The notes beneath the pieces are model-generated. The model was not told the origin of the DNA, ran no database searches, and worked only from the letters and a program-made list of their open reading frames with translations. Below are positions 18,052 to 26,441 of a DNA stretch of 64,000 bases, piece after piece (within the stretch, counting starts at the first letter, position 1; each line of letters starts with the position of its first letter). Source of the stretch: Martelella limonii. Its GTDB lineage: Bacteria > Pseudomonadota > Alphaproteobacteria > Rhizobiales > Rhizobiaceae. A program made the position numbers and the translations under genes. The stretch covers positions 209,286-273,285 of the forward strand of contig NZ_JABUOU010000004.1 in the NCBI RefSeq assembly GCF_013344475.1, given 5' to 3'.

Positions 18052-19070
18052 GCCTGCCCCTCCAGCGGGCAATCGGCGGACTTTTGCTTCCAATTGATCT
18101 CGACCGTTGCATGCCGGATGTCATATTGACGCGCCAGCACGGCCTTCACCCTTTCGGCAGCTGTCTCCGCACTGGCGCCTTCACCGAGGCTGATCTCCAT
18201 GGTCGCCGCCGGCCGTCCGGAGGTGATCGACCAGACATGGACATGGGTCACGTCGCTGATATCGGGGACCTCATCGAGCACGTAACGGCGCAATGCCTCG
18301 ATCTCGATATTGCTGGGCGTGCCCTCCATCAGGATATGGGCGGCGCTCTTCAGCAATGCCCAGGCCGCGCGCAGGATGAGTGCCGCCATCACCACCGAGA
18401 GGATCGGATCGATCGGGGTCCAGCCGGTAAAATAGATGATGAGGGCTGCGGCGATGGCGCCGACCGAACCCAGCAGGTCGCCGATGACATGCAGCATGGC
18501 GCCCTTGATCGTGACATGATCGCGATCGCCACGCATCAGCAGCAGGAAGATGCCGATATTGACCAGAAGGCCGAGAATGGCGACGACGAGCATCGGTCCC
18601 GCAAGCACGGGTTCCGGCGTCGCCAGCCGCTGGAAGGCCTCATAGGCGATCCAGATGGTGAGCAGAAACAGGGTGAGCGCATTGACGAAACCGGCCAGCA
18701 CCTCGAAGCGCATATAGCCGAAGGTCCGCTTCTCATCCGATCCCATGCGCCCGAAACGGAAGGCAGCCCAGGCAAGACCAAGCGCTGCCGTATCCGTCAG
18801 CATGTGCGCGGCGTCGGCAATCAGCGCCAGCGATCCGGACAACCAGCCGCCGATGAATTCAGCCACCATGAAGCCGGCCGTCAGCGTCAGACCGATCAAC
18901 ACAACACGTTCATTGTTCCGCGATACCTTGGGCGCATGGCTATGATGCCCTTCGCCGTGGTGATGACCGTGATCATCGTGATGATCATGATGGTCATCAT
19001 GATCGTCATTGTGACCGTCATGCGGACCATGGCGATGCCCCGCCTGGCCATCCGTATTGCCGTGTGCCAT
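18048..19070 (-). CDS. Cation diffusion facilitator, probable zinc exporter
   Basis: A 340-residue CDF transporter (CzcD/ZitB type) that exchanges cytoplasmic divalent cations for protons. A His/Asp-rich N-terminal tail (about residues 7-45) precedes six helices; the metal sites show as DAAHMLTD (helix 2) and LHVIGD (helix 5), the HxxxD pattern typical of zinc-selective members. The C-terminal cytoplasmic domain has the usual THVHVWS motif. ATG 19070 has GGAG seven bases upstream; a TTG two codons earlier is too close to it. Pairing with an SmtB-like regulator points to zinc, though cadmium or cobalt cannot be excluded. First gene of a two-gene operon. Confidence 0.88.
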   Translation of the reverse strand: MAHGNTDGQAGHRHGPHDGHNDDHDDHHDHHDDHGHHHGEGHHSHAPKVSRNNERVVLIGLTLTAGFMVAEFIGGWLSGSLALIADAAHMLTDTAALGLAWAAFRFGRMGSDEKRTFGYMRFEVLAGFVNALTLFLLTIWIAYEAFQRLATPEPVLAGPMLVVAILGLLVNIGIFLLLMRGDRDHVTIKGAMLHVIGDLLGSVGAIAAALIIYFTGWTPIDPILSVVMAALILRAAWALLKSAAHILMEGTPSNIEIEALRRYVLDEVPDISDVTHVHVWSITSGRPAATMEISLGEGASAETAAERVKAVLARQYDIRHATVEINWKQKSADCPLEGQA

Positions 19071-19100
19071 GAACAAGCTCCGTGTCTATATATCAAAATA

Positions 19101-19114
19101 TAAACACCTATTCA
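19101..19114 (-). promoter_or_regulatory. SmtB/ArsR-type operator half-pair upstream of the zinc exporter
   Basis: TAAACA-CC-TATTCA, flanked by AT-rich sequence, matches ten of twelve fixed positions of the TGAACA-NN-TATTCA core recognised by SmtB/ArsR repressors. It sits 31 bp upstream of the exporter start, a good position for repression by the co-encoded ArsR-type protein. Confidence 0.55.
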
Positions 19115-19125
19115 TACTTAAGGTC

Positions 19126-19164
19126 AACTTAAAGCCGCGCGGAAGGCGACCTTCCTGCGCGGCT
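19126..19164 (-). terminator. guaA terminator
   Basis: A long stem: AGCCGCGC-GGAAGG (19133-19146) pairs with CCTTCC-T-GCGCGGCT (19150-19164) with one bulge, followed on the minus strand by TTTAAGTT. It lies 54 bp past the guaA stop codon. Confidence 0.75.
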
Positions 19165-19217
19165 GAAATGGCATCCGCGAAGAGACACTCTTCAGATCAG
19201 CAGAAGAAATGCAGTGC

Positions 19218-20783
19218 CTATTCCCACTCGATCGTGCCAGGCGGCTTGGACGTCACGTCGTAGACGACGCGGTTGATGCCGCGGACTTCGTTGATGATGC
19301 GGGTGGCGGCCTTGCCGAGGAAGTTCATGTCGTAGTGGTAGAAGTCGGCGGTCATGCCATCGACCGAGGTCACGGCGCGCAGCGCGCAGACATATTCATA
19401 GGTGCGCCCGTCGCCCATCACGCCGACGGTCTGGACCGGCAGCAGCACGGCGAAGGCCTGCCAGATCACGTCGTAGAGGCCGTTCTTGCGGATCTCGTCG
19501 AGATAGATCGCGTCGGCCTCGCGCAGGATGTCGAGCTTTTCCTTGGTCACGCCGCCCGGGCAGCGGATCGCAAGGCCCGGCCCCGGGAAGGGGTGGCGGC
19601 CGATGAATGAATCGGGCAGGCCGAGCTCCTTCCCGAGCACGCGCACCTCGTCCTTGAACAGTTCGCGCAGCGGCTCCACCAGCTGCATGTTCATGCGTTC
19701 GGGCAGGCCACCGACATTGTGGTGCGACTTGATGGTGACCGAGGGGCCGCCGGAGAAGGACACGCTTTCGATCACATCCGGATAGAGCGTGCCCTGGCCG
19801 AGGAAATCGGCGCCGCCGAGCTTCTTGGCCTCGTCCTCGAAGGTCTCGATGAACAGCCGGCCGATGATCTTGCGCTTGGTTTCCGGGTCGGAAACGCCTT
19901 CCAGCTCGCCGACAAATTTGTCGACCGCATCGACATGGATCAGGTGGAGATTGTAGTGCTCGCGGAACATCGCGACCACTTCATTGGCCTCGTTCTTGCG
20001 CATCAGGCCATGGTCGACGAGGATGCAGGTCAGCTGTTCGCCGACCGCCTCGTGGATCAGGAGGGCAGCGACGGATGAGTCGACGCCGCCCGACAGCGCG
20101 CAGATCACGCGTGCGTCGCCGACCTGGTCGCGGATCTTCTGCACCATCTCGGCGCGGTAGGCCGCCATCGACCAATCCGACTTGAGCCCGACGATCTTGT
20201 GCACGAAGTTGGCGAGCAGCTTGCCGCCATCCGGCGTATGCACCACTTCCGGGTGGAACATGGTGGTGTAATAGCGCTTCTCTTCGTTGACGCAGATCGC
20301 GAACGGCGCGTTCGGCGAGACGCCGATGATCTCGAAGCCTTCCGGCGCCTTTGTCACGCGGTCGCCATGGCTCATCCAGACCGGATATTTCTTGCCGACG
20401 TCCCAGATGCCTTCAAACAGAGGCGAGGCCTTCAGGATCTCGACATCGGCTCGGCCGAATTCGGCGGCATGGCCGCCCTCGACAACGCCGCCGAGCTGGA
20501 CGCACATGGTCTGCTGTCCGTAGCAGATCGCAAGGATCGGCACGCCGCTGTCGAACACCGACTGAGGCGCGCGCGGCGAACCGTCGCGGGTCACCGAATC
20601 CGGACCGCCGGAGAAGATCACGCCCTTCGGCTGCAACCGCTCGAACCCCTCCTCCGCCTTCTGGAACGGCACGATCTCGCAGTAGACGCCGGTCTCGCGC
20701 ACGCGACGCGCGATCAGCTGCGTCACCTGGCTGCCGAAGTCAATGATCAGGACGGAATCGGGATGGGTAATCTCTGGGGTCAC
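19218..20783 (-). CDS. guaA: GMP synthase (glutamine-hydrolysing)
   Basis: A 521-residue enzyme that aminates XMP to GMP, the last step of guanylate synthesis. The N-terminal class I glutamine amidotransferase has the catalytic Cys in [10 protein letters not shown] (about residue 88) and the His-x-Glu in MFHPEVVHT (about 176-178). The ATP pyrophosphatase P-loop [12 protein letters not shown] is near residue 231, and the C-terminal dimerisation domain ends in KPPGTIEWE, the usual end. In many rhizobia guaA lies close to an rsmB-type methyltransferase; here that gene is about 7 kb away, with accessory genes between. Confidence 0.96.
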   Translation of the reverse strand: MTPEITHPDSVLIIDFGSQVTQLIARRVRETGVYCEIVPFQKAEEGFERLQPKGVIFSGGPDSVTRDGSPRAPQSVFDSGVPILAICYGQQTMCVQLGGVVEGGHAAEFGRADVEILKASPLFEGIWDVGKKYPVWMSHGDRVTKAPEGFEIIGVSPNAPFAICVNEEKRYYTTMFHPEVVHTPDGGKLLANFVHKIVGLKSDWSMAAYRAEMVQKIRDQVGDARVICALSGGVDSSVAALLIHEAVGEQLTCILVDHGLMRKNEANEVVAMFREHYNLHLIHVDAVDKFVGELEGVSDPETKRKIIGRLFIETFEDEAKKLGGADFLGQGTLYPDVIESVSFSGGPSVTIKSHHNVGGLPERMNMQLVEPLRELFKDEVRVLGKELGLPDSFIGRHPFPGPGLAIRCPGGVTKEKLDILREADAIYLDEIRKNGLYDVIWQAFAVLLPVQTVGVMGDGRTYEYVCALRAVTSVDGMTADFYHYDMNFLGKAATRIINEVRGINRVVYDVTSKPPGTIEWE

Positions 20784-20822
20784 GGCTGGGGCCTTCCTGT
20801 CGGTGAAAGCTAAAAACCGGCC

Positions 20823-21455
20823 TTATAGGGGAATCGCGCCCGTTTCAATGGCGGTTTCCAGCCGATCGATGGCAAGGCCGAGTTTTTCATCGATTATGTG
20901 CAGATATTGCGTCCAGTCGGTAACATGCTTCAGCTCCGCCTTGCCGTCGGAGATTCCGCGCAGGGCAATCAGCGGCATGGCGAAGGACTGGCACGCCCTC
21001 AGCACCGCAAAGGTCTCCATGTCGACCATATCGGCATCGACCGAAAGATAGGCCGAGCCGGTCACGATATTGGCGCCGGTCGAAAGCCGCGCTTGAGGCA
21101 GACCCGGTATCGTGAATGGCAGCGCCACCTCCGCCGGCAAGTCCAGAAACGGCGTGCGGCCCTTGTCGAAACCCAGCGGAGAGGCATCCATGTCGCGGTA
21201 GGAGACGGACGACGCCTGATAGATTTCGGCCTGCGCGAGCGTTGCCGATCCGGCAGAGCCGAGCGAGACGACGAGTTCCGGTGCGGCATCCGTGCCGTCC
21301 AGCATCGCAAGCGCCTTCGTCAGCGTCACCGCGGCCTCGACCGGGCCGATGCCGGTCATCAGCGGCGCGATCCGCCCCTGAAGGCAGGCGCCATATTCGG
21401 CGGCGGCTGCCATCACGAAAAGCACGCGACGGCCGGCAATCAGTTCAACCCGCAT
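20823..21455 (-). CDS. MTA/SAH nucleosidase family phosphorylase
   Basis: A 210-residue member of the nucleoside phosphorylase/hydrolase fold, closest to 5'-methylthioadenosine / S-adenosylhomocysteine nucleosidase. Visible family features are MTGIGPVEAA, VVSLGSAGSA, the DMDASPLGF segment, VDMETFAVLRAC (the substrate ribose-binding Glu in MET/MEG position) and LRGISDGKAE with the catalytic Asp. It is a little shorter than E. coli MtnN (232). The start ATG shares one base with the stop of the upstream thioesterase (TGATG), so the two are coupled. Substrate is not certain; the rhizobial members are usually annotated simply as nucleosidase. Confidence 0.8.
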   Translation of the reverse strand: MRVELIAGRRVLFVMAAAAEYGACLQGRIAPLMTGIGPVEAAVTLTKALAMLDGTDAAPELVVSLGSAGSATLAQAEIYQASSVSYRDMDASPLGFDKGRTPFLDLPAEVALPFTIPGLPQARLSTGANIVTGSAYLSVDADMVDMETFAVLRACQSFAMPLIALRGISDGKAELKHVTDWTQYLHIIDEKLGLAIDRLETAIETGAIPL

Positions 21456-21904
21456 CAGCCTTCAAACCCTTCCCGGTCGCGCAGCACCATCGCCGTGCCG
21501 GACATCGAGGCGATCAGCTTGGCAGGGCCGTCGCCAATCGCATAACCCCGTCCATCCGTGACGATGATATTGGTGCCGGGTTTCGTCACCTCGCCGCGAA
21601 ACAGGAAGCGGCTGCCCCGCCCGGGCGACATCAGGTTGACCTTGAACTCGATCGTCAGAAGCGAGGCATCGGTATCGATCATGGTATAGGCGGCATAGGT
21701 GCATGCGGTCTCGAGACCGGTCGCAATCATGCCGGCGTGCAGAATACCGTGCTGCTGGGTAAGCCGCACATCAAAGGGCAGCTCGATCTCGACGACGCCA
21801 TGGCTGATGCGGGTCAGCTCCGCGCCGATCATCTCCATTGCGCCCTGGCTTGCGAAACTTCCCACGATCCGCGCGTGAAAATCGCCATGCTCGAAATTCG
21901 CCAT
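21455..21904 (-). CDS. PaaI-family hotdog thioesterase
   Basis: A 149-residue hotdog-fold acyl-CoA thioesterase of the PaaI/YigI type. The core LTQQHGILHAGMIATGLETAC, with the HGG-like HGILHAG loop, is the usual active-site region; VEFKVNLMSPG-type sequence (IEFKVNLMSPGRG) follows. The frame is open to 22036, but ATG 21904 has AGGGGGA just upstream and starts at the family's normal point. The substrate is unknown. It overlaps the nucleosidase start by one base and lies 173 bp past tspO. Confidence 0.82.
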   Translation of the reverse strand: MANFEHGDFHARIVGSFASQGAMEMIGAELTRISHGVVEIELPFDVRLTQQHGILHAGMIATGLETACTYAAYTMIDTDASLLTIEFKVNLMSPGRGSRFLFRGEVTKPGTNIIVTDGRGYAIGDGPAKLIASMSGTAMVLRDREGFEG

Positions 21905-22077
21905 CGATCCCCCTGGTCCGCACGCGGAAGCCGCGGCCCGCATCAAAGCGGGAATTTCCAAGATAAGCCCGGCATCGCGCTTCGGGTCAAGCCCGGGCGG
22001 CCGGGCAATCGCGCACACTGCATCGTTCGAGCACAAAGGCGCGCCGCAACGGCTGCGCGCCCATGGTCACGAAAACA

Positions 22078-22530
22078 TCAGTTCAGATAGATCAGCGACG
22101 CGTTCAGCAGCGAGGCGAAGGCGACCCAGAGGGCGTAGGGCACGAAGAGTGCTGCTGACAGTCTGTCGTGATGGCGCGCCCGGCCGATGAAGGCGAGAAC
22201 GGCCGCAAGCAGCAGCAGGATGATCACCAGCCCCGGCACCATGTTCCGCATGCCGAAGAATACGGGCGTCCAGCAGATGTTCAGCACAAACTGAACGATC
22301 CACAGGCCGAATGTGCCGGGATATTCACTCCTGCGCAGGAAGCTGCGCGCACCGGCCCAGCCGATGAGGACGTAAAGCACGGTCCAGACCGGCCCGAACA
22401 GCCAGTTTGGTGGATTGAAGGGCGGTTTGGCAAGCGAGGCGTACCATTCGCCCGGCATGTTGAGAAAACCGGCAGCAAGGCCGGCGGCAACGACGCCGAT
22501 GATGAAGAGAGCGTGGACAAGTGTTTTCAT
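22078..22530 (-). CDS. tspO: TspO/MBR family tryptophan-rich sensory protein
   Basis: A 150-residue, five-helix membrane protein of the TspO/peripheral benzodiazepine receptor family, which binds porphyrins and haem intermediates and in Rhodobacter modulates oxygen-responsive gene expression. Diagnostic motifs are WYASLAKPPFNPPNWLFGPVW, TVLYVLIGWAGAR, QFVLNICWTPVFFG and YALWVAFASLLNASL. I started at ATG 22530, where homologues start, although no Shine-Dalgarno sequence is visible. It is 19 bp downstream of the DUF1513 gene, so it may be the last gene of the imelysin operon; a porphyrin binder next to haem-dependent iron genes makes sense. Confidence 0.9.
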   Translation of the reverse strand: MKTLVHALFIIGVVAAGLAAGFLNMPGEWYASLAKPPFNPPNWLFGPVWTVLYVLIGWAGARSFLRRSEYPGTFGLWIVQFVLNICWTPVFFGMRNMVPGLVIILLLLAAVLAFIGRARHHDRLSAALFVPYALWVAFASLLNASLIYLN

Positions 22531-22549
22531 GGCGGGGAAGATAGCGCGT

Positions 22550-23635
22550 TCAAAACGAAAGACCAGAGAGCCGGACCGCATGTTGATCAAAGGCGAGATC
22601 GTGTTGCCGGTCCGCGAACACACCGCCATAGGTTCCCACCGCAAACCCCGTCTTTGCAGGCGCGATGCCCGCCGCATCCGGCACGGCGCGGGTCTCCACC
22701 ACCCTGCCCGAAGCCTCTTCGAGCGAGACCACCACGCCCTTGGGCGAGGTCAGTCCGATCAGGCCGTTGCCATAGGCAATTGCACCAACATAATTGCCGA
22801 GCCCGCGCGTGACGTCCTCCGGCAGCGGCGTAAAGGAAAGCCCCTCGCCCATGGCGAAATGGCCGACAAGCGGCGGCGTCTCGTTGCGCGGGCCTTCGAA
22901 CTGGCAGGCAAACCAGATCCGTCCCTTTTCGCCAATCGCAAGGTGCCGGGTGGAAAGCTGCGCGAGGCTTTCCGGCAGTTCATGCTTTTCGAGAAGCGCG
23001 CCGTTTGCCGCATCGATCAGCGCGAGCGACGGCTCCATATGATCGAGGTTCAGCTTGGTGCGGCCGAAATCGGGATGGGTCTCGATGCCGCCATTGGCCG
23101 CAATCAGATACCGCCCATCCGGCGTTACCGACAGATCGTGGGGGCCGATGCCGTAGCTTGGATACTCGCCGAGCCGGAGAAAATTCCGCGCATCGTAAAT
23201 GCCGATCACGCCGCGCCGGTTGTCGAAGTCATTCTCGCTGGCATAGAGAAGCCGGCCGTCGGGCGAGAACGTGCCATGACCATAGAAATGCCGGTCGGGC
23301 ACCGCGTTGACGATGGTGTCGGCACCGTCCTCCGGCGCGGGCGTCACGTAAATGAACGTACCCGGCCGCCGGGCAAAGGCCGCGACCTGTCCGGTTCTTG
23401 GAGACACAGCGAGGCCATGCATCCGATCCGGTAGCGCCACGTCGGAAATGAAGGTGCCATCTTCCCCCATCAGCGCCAGCGCGAACCGCCCGTCGGGCCT
23501 GCGAATACCAGTGGCATAGACGGCATCAGTGCGCTCGAGCGCAAAGCCGGCGCGCGGCGAAAGCCCCGCCAGAAAGGCCGCTCCCGCAGCGCGGATGAAA
23601 CTGCGCCGGTCGATCAGCCCCGAACGCGCCGCCAT
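22550..23635 (-). CDS. DUF1513 family Tat-exported beta-propeller protein
   Basis: A 361-residue protein with a twin-arginine signal (DRRSFIRAAGAAFLAG, residues about 9-24), then repeats of the SPDGRLLYASEND type that read as a beta-propeller. DUF1513 proteins recur at the end of imelysin / di-haem oxidoreductase operons and have no proven function. ATG 23635 has GGAGACTGAG upstream, overlapping the end of the imelysin gene, and one base separates it from that stop codon; an upstream in-frame extension is rejected. Tat export suggests it folds, perhaps with a cofactor, before crossing the membrane. Confidence 0.82.
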   Translation of the reverse strand: MAARSGLIDRRSFIRAAGAAFLAGLSPRAGFALERTDAVYATGIRRPDGRFALALMGEDGTFISDVALPDRMHGLAVSPRTGQVAAFARRPGTFIYVTPAPEDGADTIVNAVPDRHFYGHGTFSPDGRLLYASENDFDNRRGVIGIYDARNFLRLGEYPSYGIGPHDLSVTPDGRYLIAANGGIETHPDFGRTKLNLDHMEPSLALIDAANGALLEKHELPESLAQLSTRHLAIGEKGRIWFACQFEGPRNETPPLVGHFAMGEGLSFTPLPEDVTRGLGNYVGAIAYGNGLIGLTSPKGVVVSLEEASGRVVETRAVPDAAGIAPAKTGFAVGTYGGVFADRQHDLAFDQHAVRLSGLSF

Positions 23636-23636
23636 C

Positions 23637-24710
23637 TCAGTCTCCGTCGGAAAAGGAAAAGCCTGCGCCAAGCCCGATCGCGCTGCCGTAATTGTCATTC
23701 AGGCGGAGGATCAGATCCTTCATGTTGAGGATCAGATAGTCGAGCTTGGCACGCTGATCGGGATCGGCGAGCACAACCTCGATATCGGGGTCCATGTTGC
23801 CTACGACACCTTCGAGCGCGGAAAACAGGAAATTGATCGACGACACGATCGACCGAACGTCCTCATCGAGAAGGTCTTCCATTCCGGCGCCGTTCAGAAG
23901 GGACTGCAAGCCGTCGAGATTATGGAGGATCGAGGGCCAGGTGTTTTCCGAACGCCAGTAGATCGCGCGTTTCGCGAAATTCGGGCCCTCCTCGCCGGCA
24001 TAGAAATATTCGATCCGCTGGTCGCGGACCGTCTCCGCACCGTGCACGAGAATGCCGAGCAGAGCGGTCAGCGCCTCATCGTCGGTGCGATAGAGCGGAT
24101 TGTCGGGACCGGGCTCCTTCCAGTCATCCGCCACGCCGGCCGGCGCGTCCCATGCAGCAGCGAGTTCGCCTGCAATCCGGTCGATATTCTCGGCGATCGC
24201 CACCCCGTAACGGCAGCGGTAGGTTTCACCTCCGCCGAGCATGTCCTCATGGCCCGTTCCGAAGAGCACGAATTCAAGCGCAGGAAGGCCCTGCATGGCG
24301 ACGCTCTTTCCCGCAAGCGTATCGGCATCGGTCGCCGTCTCGTCGCTGGTCGCGATCGCAGCCTGGACCTGTTTCAGACCGATGCTCTTGCGGTCGGGGT
24401 AAAACAGGATGCGCTCGAAACGGTGGTCGTCCAGCACCGGACCGGTGCGCACGATCTCGATCTCGGACCAGGCCGCAACCGTCTCGTCAAAGGCGGCCCT
24501 TGCGCCCTCGTAGCGGGCCTCGTCGGGGCTTTCGCAGAAATCGCGCATCGCTGCGGCCATCTGAGCGCTGTTTTCGGCGAATGTCTGGTAACCTGGGCGG
24601 ATGAAGCCATCCACCGCCTGTTCCAGGACGCCCGGCACGGCATCGCGGTTCATGGCGGCTGCGCCGCCGGCTGACAGAAGAACGAGCGTGGCGGCGAGGA
24701 CGTGTTTCAC
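23637..24710 (-). CDS. Imelysin-family periplasmic protein (second copy)
   Basis: A 357-residue exported protein of the imelysin (IrpA-like) family: signal peptide at residues 1-19, an alpha-helical bundle, and the LPALEFVLFG segment near residue 140, where family members carry the GxHxxE signature. Here the His is replaced (GLPALEFVLFG), as in the second imelysin of such operons. GTG 24710 overlaps the stop of the di-haem gene by four bases (GTGA). Imelysins are thought to handle iron at the cell surface; peptidase activity is doubtful. It is much shorter than, and clearly diverged from, the imelysin at 26442. Confidence 0.85.
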   Translation of the reverse strand: MKHVLAATLVLLSAGGAAAMNRDAVPGVLEQAVDGFIRPGYQTFAENSAQMAAAMRDFCESPDEARYEGARAAFDETVAAWSEIEIVRTGPVLDDHRFERILFYPDRKSIGLKQVQAAIATSDETATDADTLAGKSVAMQGLPALEFVLFGTGHEDMLGGGETYRCRYGVAIAENIDRIAGELAAAWDAPAGVADDWKEPGPDNPLYRTDDEALTALLGILVHGAETVRDQRIEYFYAGEEGPNFAKRAIYWRSENTWPSILHNLDGLQSLLNGAGMEDLLDEDVRSIVSSINFLFSALEGVVGNMDPDIEVVLADPDQRAKLDYLILNMKDLILRLNDNYGSAIGLGAGFSFSDGD

Positions 24711-26239
24711 AGGGACTCCAGAAATTTGATCAGGGCTTCGCGGTCATCCTTGGGCGCATTGGCGAAATTGTCGCGCGCCTGCTGCGCTTCGCCCCCATGC
24801 CAGAGGATCGCTTCGGTTCTGTTGCGCGCACGACCATCATGCAGGAAGAAGGAGTGGCCGTTGACCACCTCCGTCAACCCCGTGCCCCAGAGCGGCGCCG
24901 TGCGCCATTCGGACCCGGAGGCCATCGCCACCTGCTGACCGTCGGCAAGCCCCTCGCCCATATCATGGAGCAGGAAATCGGAATAGGGCCAGATCAGCTG
25001 GAACTGGTGGGCCGGGTTTTCCGCGTCGCGGCTCGTCACGAATTTCGGCGTGTGGCAGGCCGTGCAGCCAGCTTCGTAGAATACCTGCTTGCCGCGCAGC
25101 ACGTCCGGATCATCGACATCGCGCCTCGCCGGGACGGCCAGATTTTCGGCATAGAAGGTGACGAGTTCCATCACCGGATCGGGCGCCTCGGTATCGCCGA
25201 GGCGCGGCTGCACGCCGTTCGGCATGGCCAGGCATTCGGCCTGCGCCTCGGAGCAATCGCCGTAAGGGTTCGGCGCGTTCGGCGAGGACACGCCGATATC
25301 GCCGCTCATGGCGCCGACGGACTGATCGTGGATCGTCGCGTTCTGCGCCTTCCAGCCGAAACGGCCAAGTTTGACCTCACCGGTGACGGTATCGCTGACG
25401 ATGTTGGGCCGGCCGGAAATGCCATCGCCATCGGCGTCGTCGGGGTCGGCAAGGCCCAGAATGTCGGCGGGTTCGATTGCCTGGACCAGGCCAAGACCGA
25501 TCATCTGATTGGCAACGCGCGGCGACAGCGTGGTGTCCTCACCCAGATCGCCATAGGCGAGATTTTCGACGCTGTAGGTCGGGTGACGCAGCGAAACGGT
25601 GGTGCCATCTCCAAGCGTCACCTCGCGTTCGGTATAATCGATCTTCATCTGCCCTTCGGCGGAAAGGCCGGGAACCGCAAAATCCTGCAATTGTCCGCCA
25701 TAGACCTTATCGGGAAAGTTGATGGTCTCGTAATTGTCGATGCGCGCCTGTTCCTCGGGCGTGCGGGCAGGCCGGGCAAGCCGCAGGAACATCGAGCTTG
25801 CGTCCTCACCCGCCGCCGGCGGATGGCCGCGTCCATCCTTCAGGTGACAGCTCTGGCACGACCGCGCGTTGAACAGGGGGCCAAGACCATCGGATGCCTG
25901 TGTCGAGGACGGCGACGACACCCAGAATTTGCGGAACAGCGCATTGCCGAGCTTGAAGGTTTCTTCCTCGGCGAAGGTGATGTTGGCGGAGGAATGGGAA
26001 TAGCTGTCGCGGTTGACACTGGCCGTGCTGGTGGCGGCCCCGCCCTGCATGATCTCAAAGGCTTCGGCCTTGGAGAAGTCCTGCGTCGGCCGGGTGACTT
26101 TTTCGACCCGCGCCTTGTCTTCGGCGGTGATATCGCTGCGCTGGTCAGGCGGCATCCAGTCGCCGGCATGAACCGCCGTAAAACAAAGGCAAGCGGCAAG
26201 CGCCGCAGTCGTCATTCCAACAATTTGCCGCTTCGTCAT
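24707..26239 (-). CDS. Di-haem oxidoreductase (DHOR family, DUF1111)
   Basis: A 510-residue periplasmic c-type cytochrome with two CxxCH haem sites: CQSCH (about residue 133) and CTACH (about 389). A signal peptide covers about residues 1-25. The family is annotated as putative di-haem peroxidase or thiol oxidoreductase and belongs with imelysin and DUF1513 proteins in iron-responsive operons. ATG 26239 begins the signal peptide; the frame stays open to 26350 without support. Likely role: redox change of iron in the periplasm before uptake, an inference from neighbours. It needs the cytochrome c maturation system, not in this window. Confidence 0.88.
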   Translation of the reverse strand: MTKRQIVGMTTAALAACLCFTAVHAGDWMPPDQRSDITAEDKARVEKVTRPTQDFSKAEAFEIMQGGAATSTASVNRDSYSHSSANITFAEEETFKLGNALFRKFWVSSPSSTQASDGLGPLFNARSCQSCHLKDGRGHPPAAGEDASSMFLRLARPARTPEEQARIDNYETINFPDKVYGGQLQDFAVPGLSAEGQMKIDYTEREVTLGDGTTVSLRHPTYSVENLAYGDLGEDTTLSPRVANQMIGLGLVQAIEPADILGLADPDDADGDGISGRPNIVSDTVTGEVKLGRFGWKAQNATIHDQSVGAMSGDIGVSSPNAPNPYGDCSEAQAECLAMPNGVQPRLGDTEAPDPVMELVTFYAENLAVPARRDVDDPDVLRGKQVFYEAGCTACHTPKFVTSRDAENPAHQFQLIWPYSDFLLHDMGEGLADGQQVAMASGSEWRTAPLWGTGLTEVVNGHSFFLHDGRARNRTEAILWHGGEAQQARDNFANAPKDDREALIKFLESL

Positions 26240-26346
26240 GTTACCACGGTCGTACCGGCCGCCCCTTGTTGCTTCAAGGCGAACAGAGCCGCCCTTGTCG
26301 GACCGGCACCTGCGCTTTGGCACCCGTCTCGCCTTTCGTCTCGGCG

Positions 26347-26373
26347 ACATCCCCGGGCGTGACCAGGGGATGT
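26347..26373 (-). other. Intercistronic stem-loop in the imelysin operon
   Basis: ACATCCCC and GGGGATGT form a perfect eight-base stem around 11 bases in the 202-bp gap between the first imelysin gene and the di-haem gene. No T-run follows, so it more probably tunes mRNA stability or partial read-through than ends transcription. No gene is seen in this gap. Confidence 0.45.
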
Positions 26374-26441
26374 TGCATAGTCTGGGATGAGCGCCGCGTC
26401 TTGAACCAGACGGGCCGCAGCAACGCCCTTAAATCCCGCTC

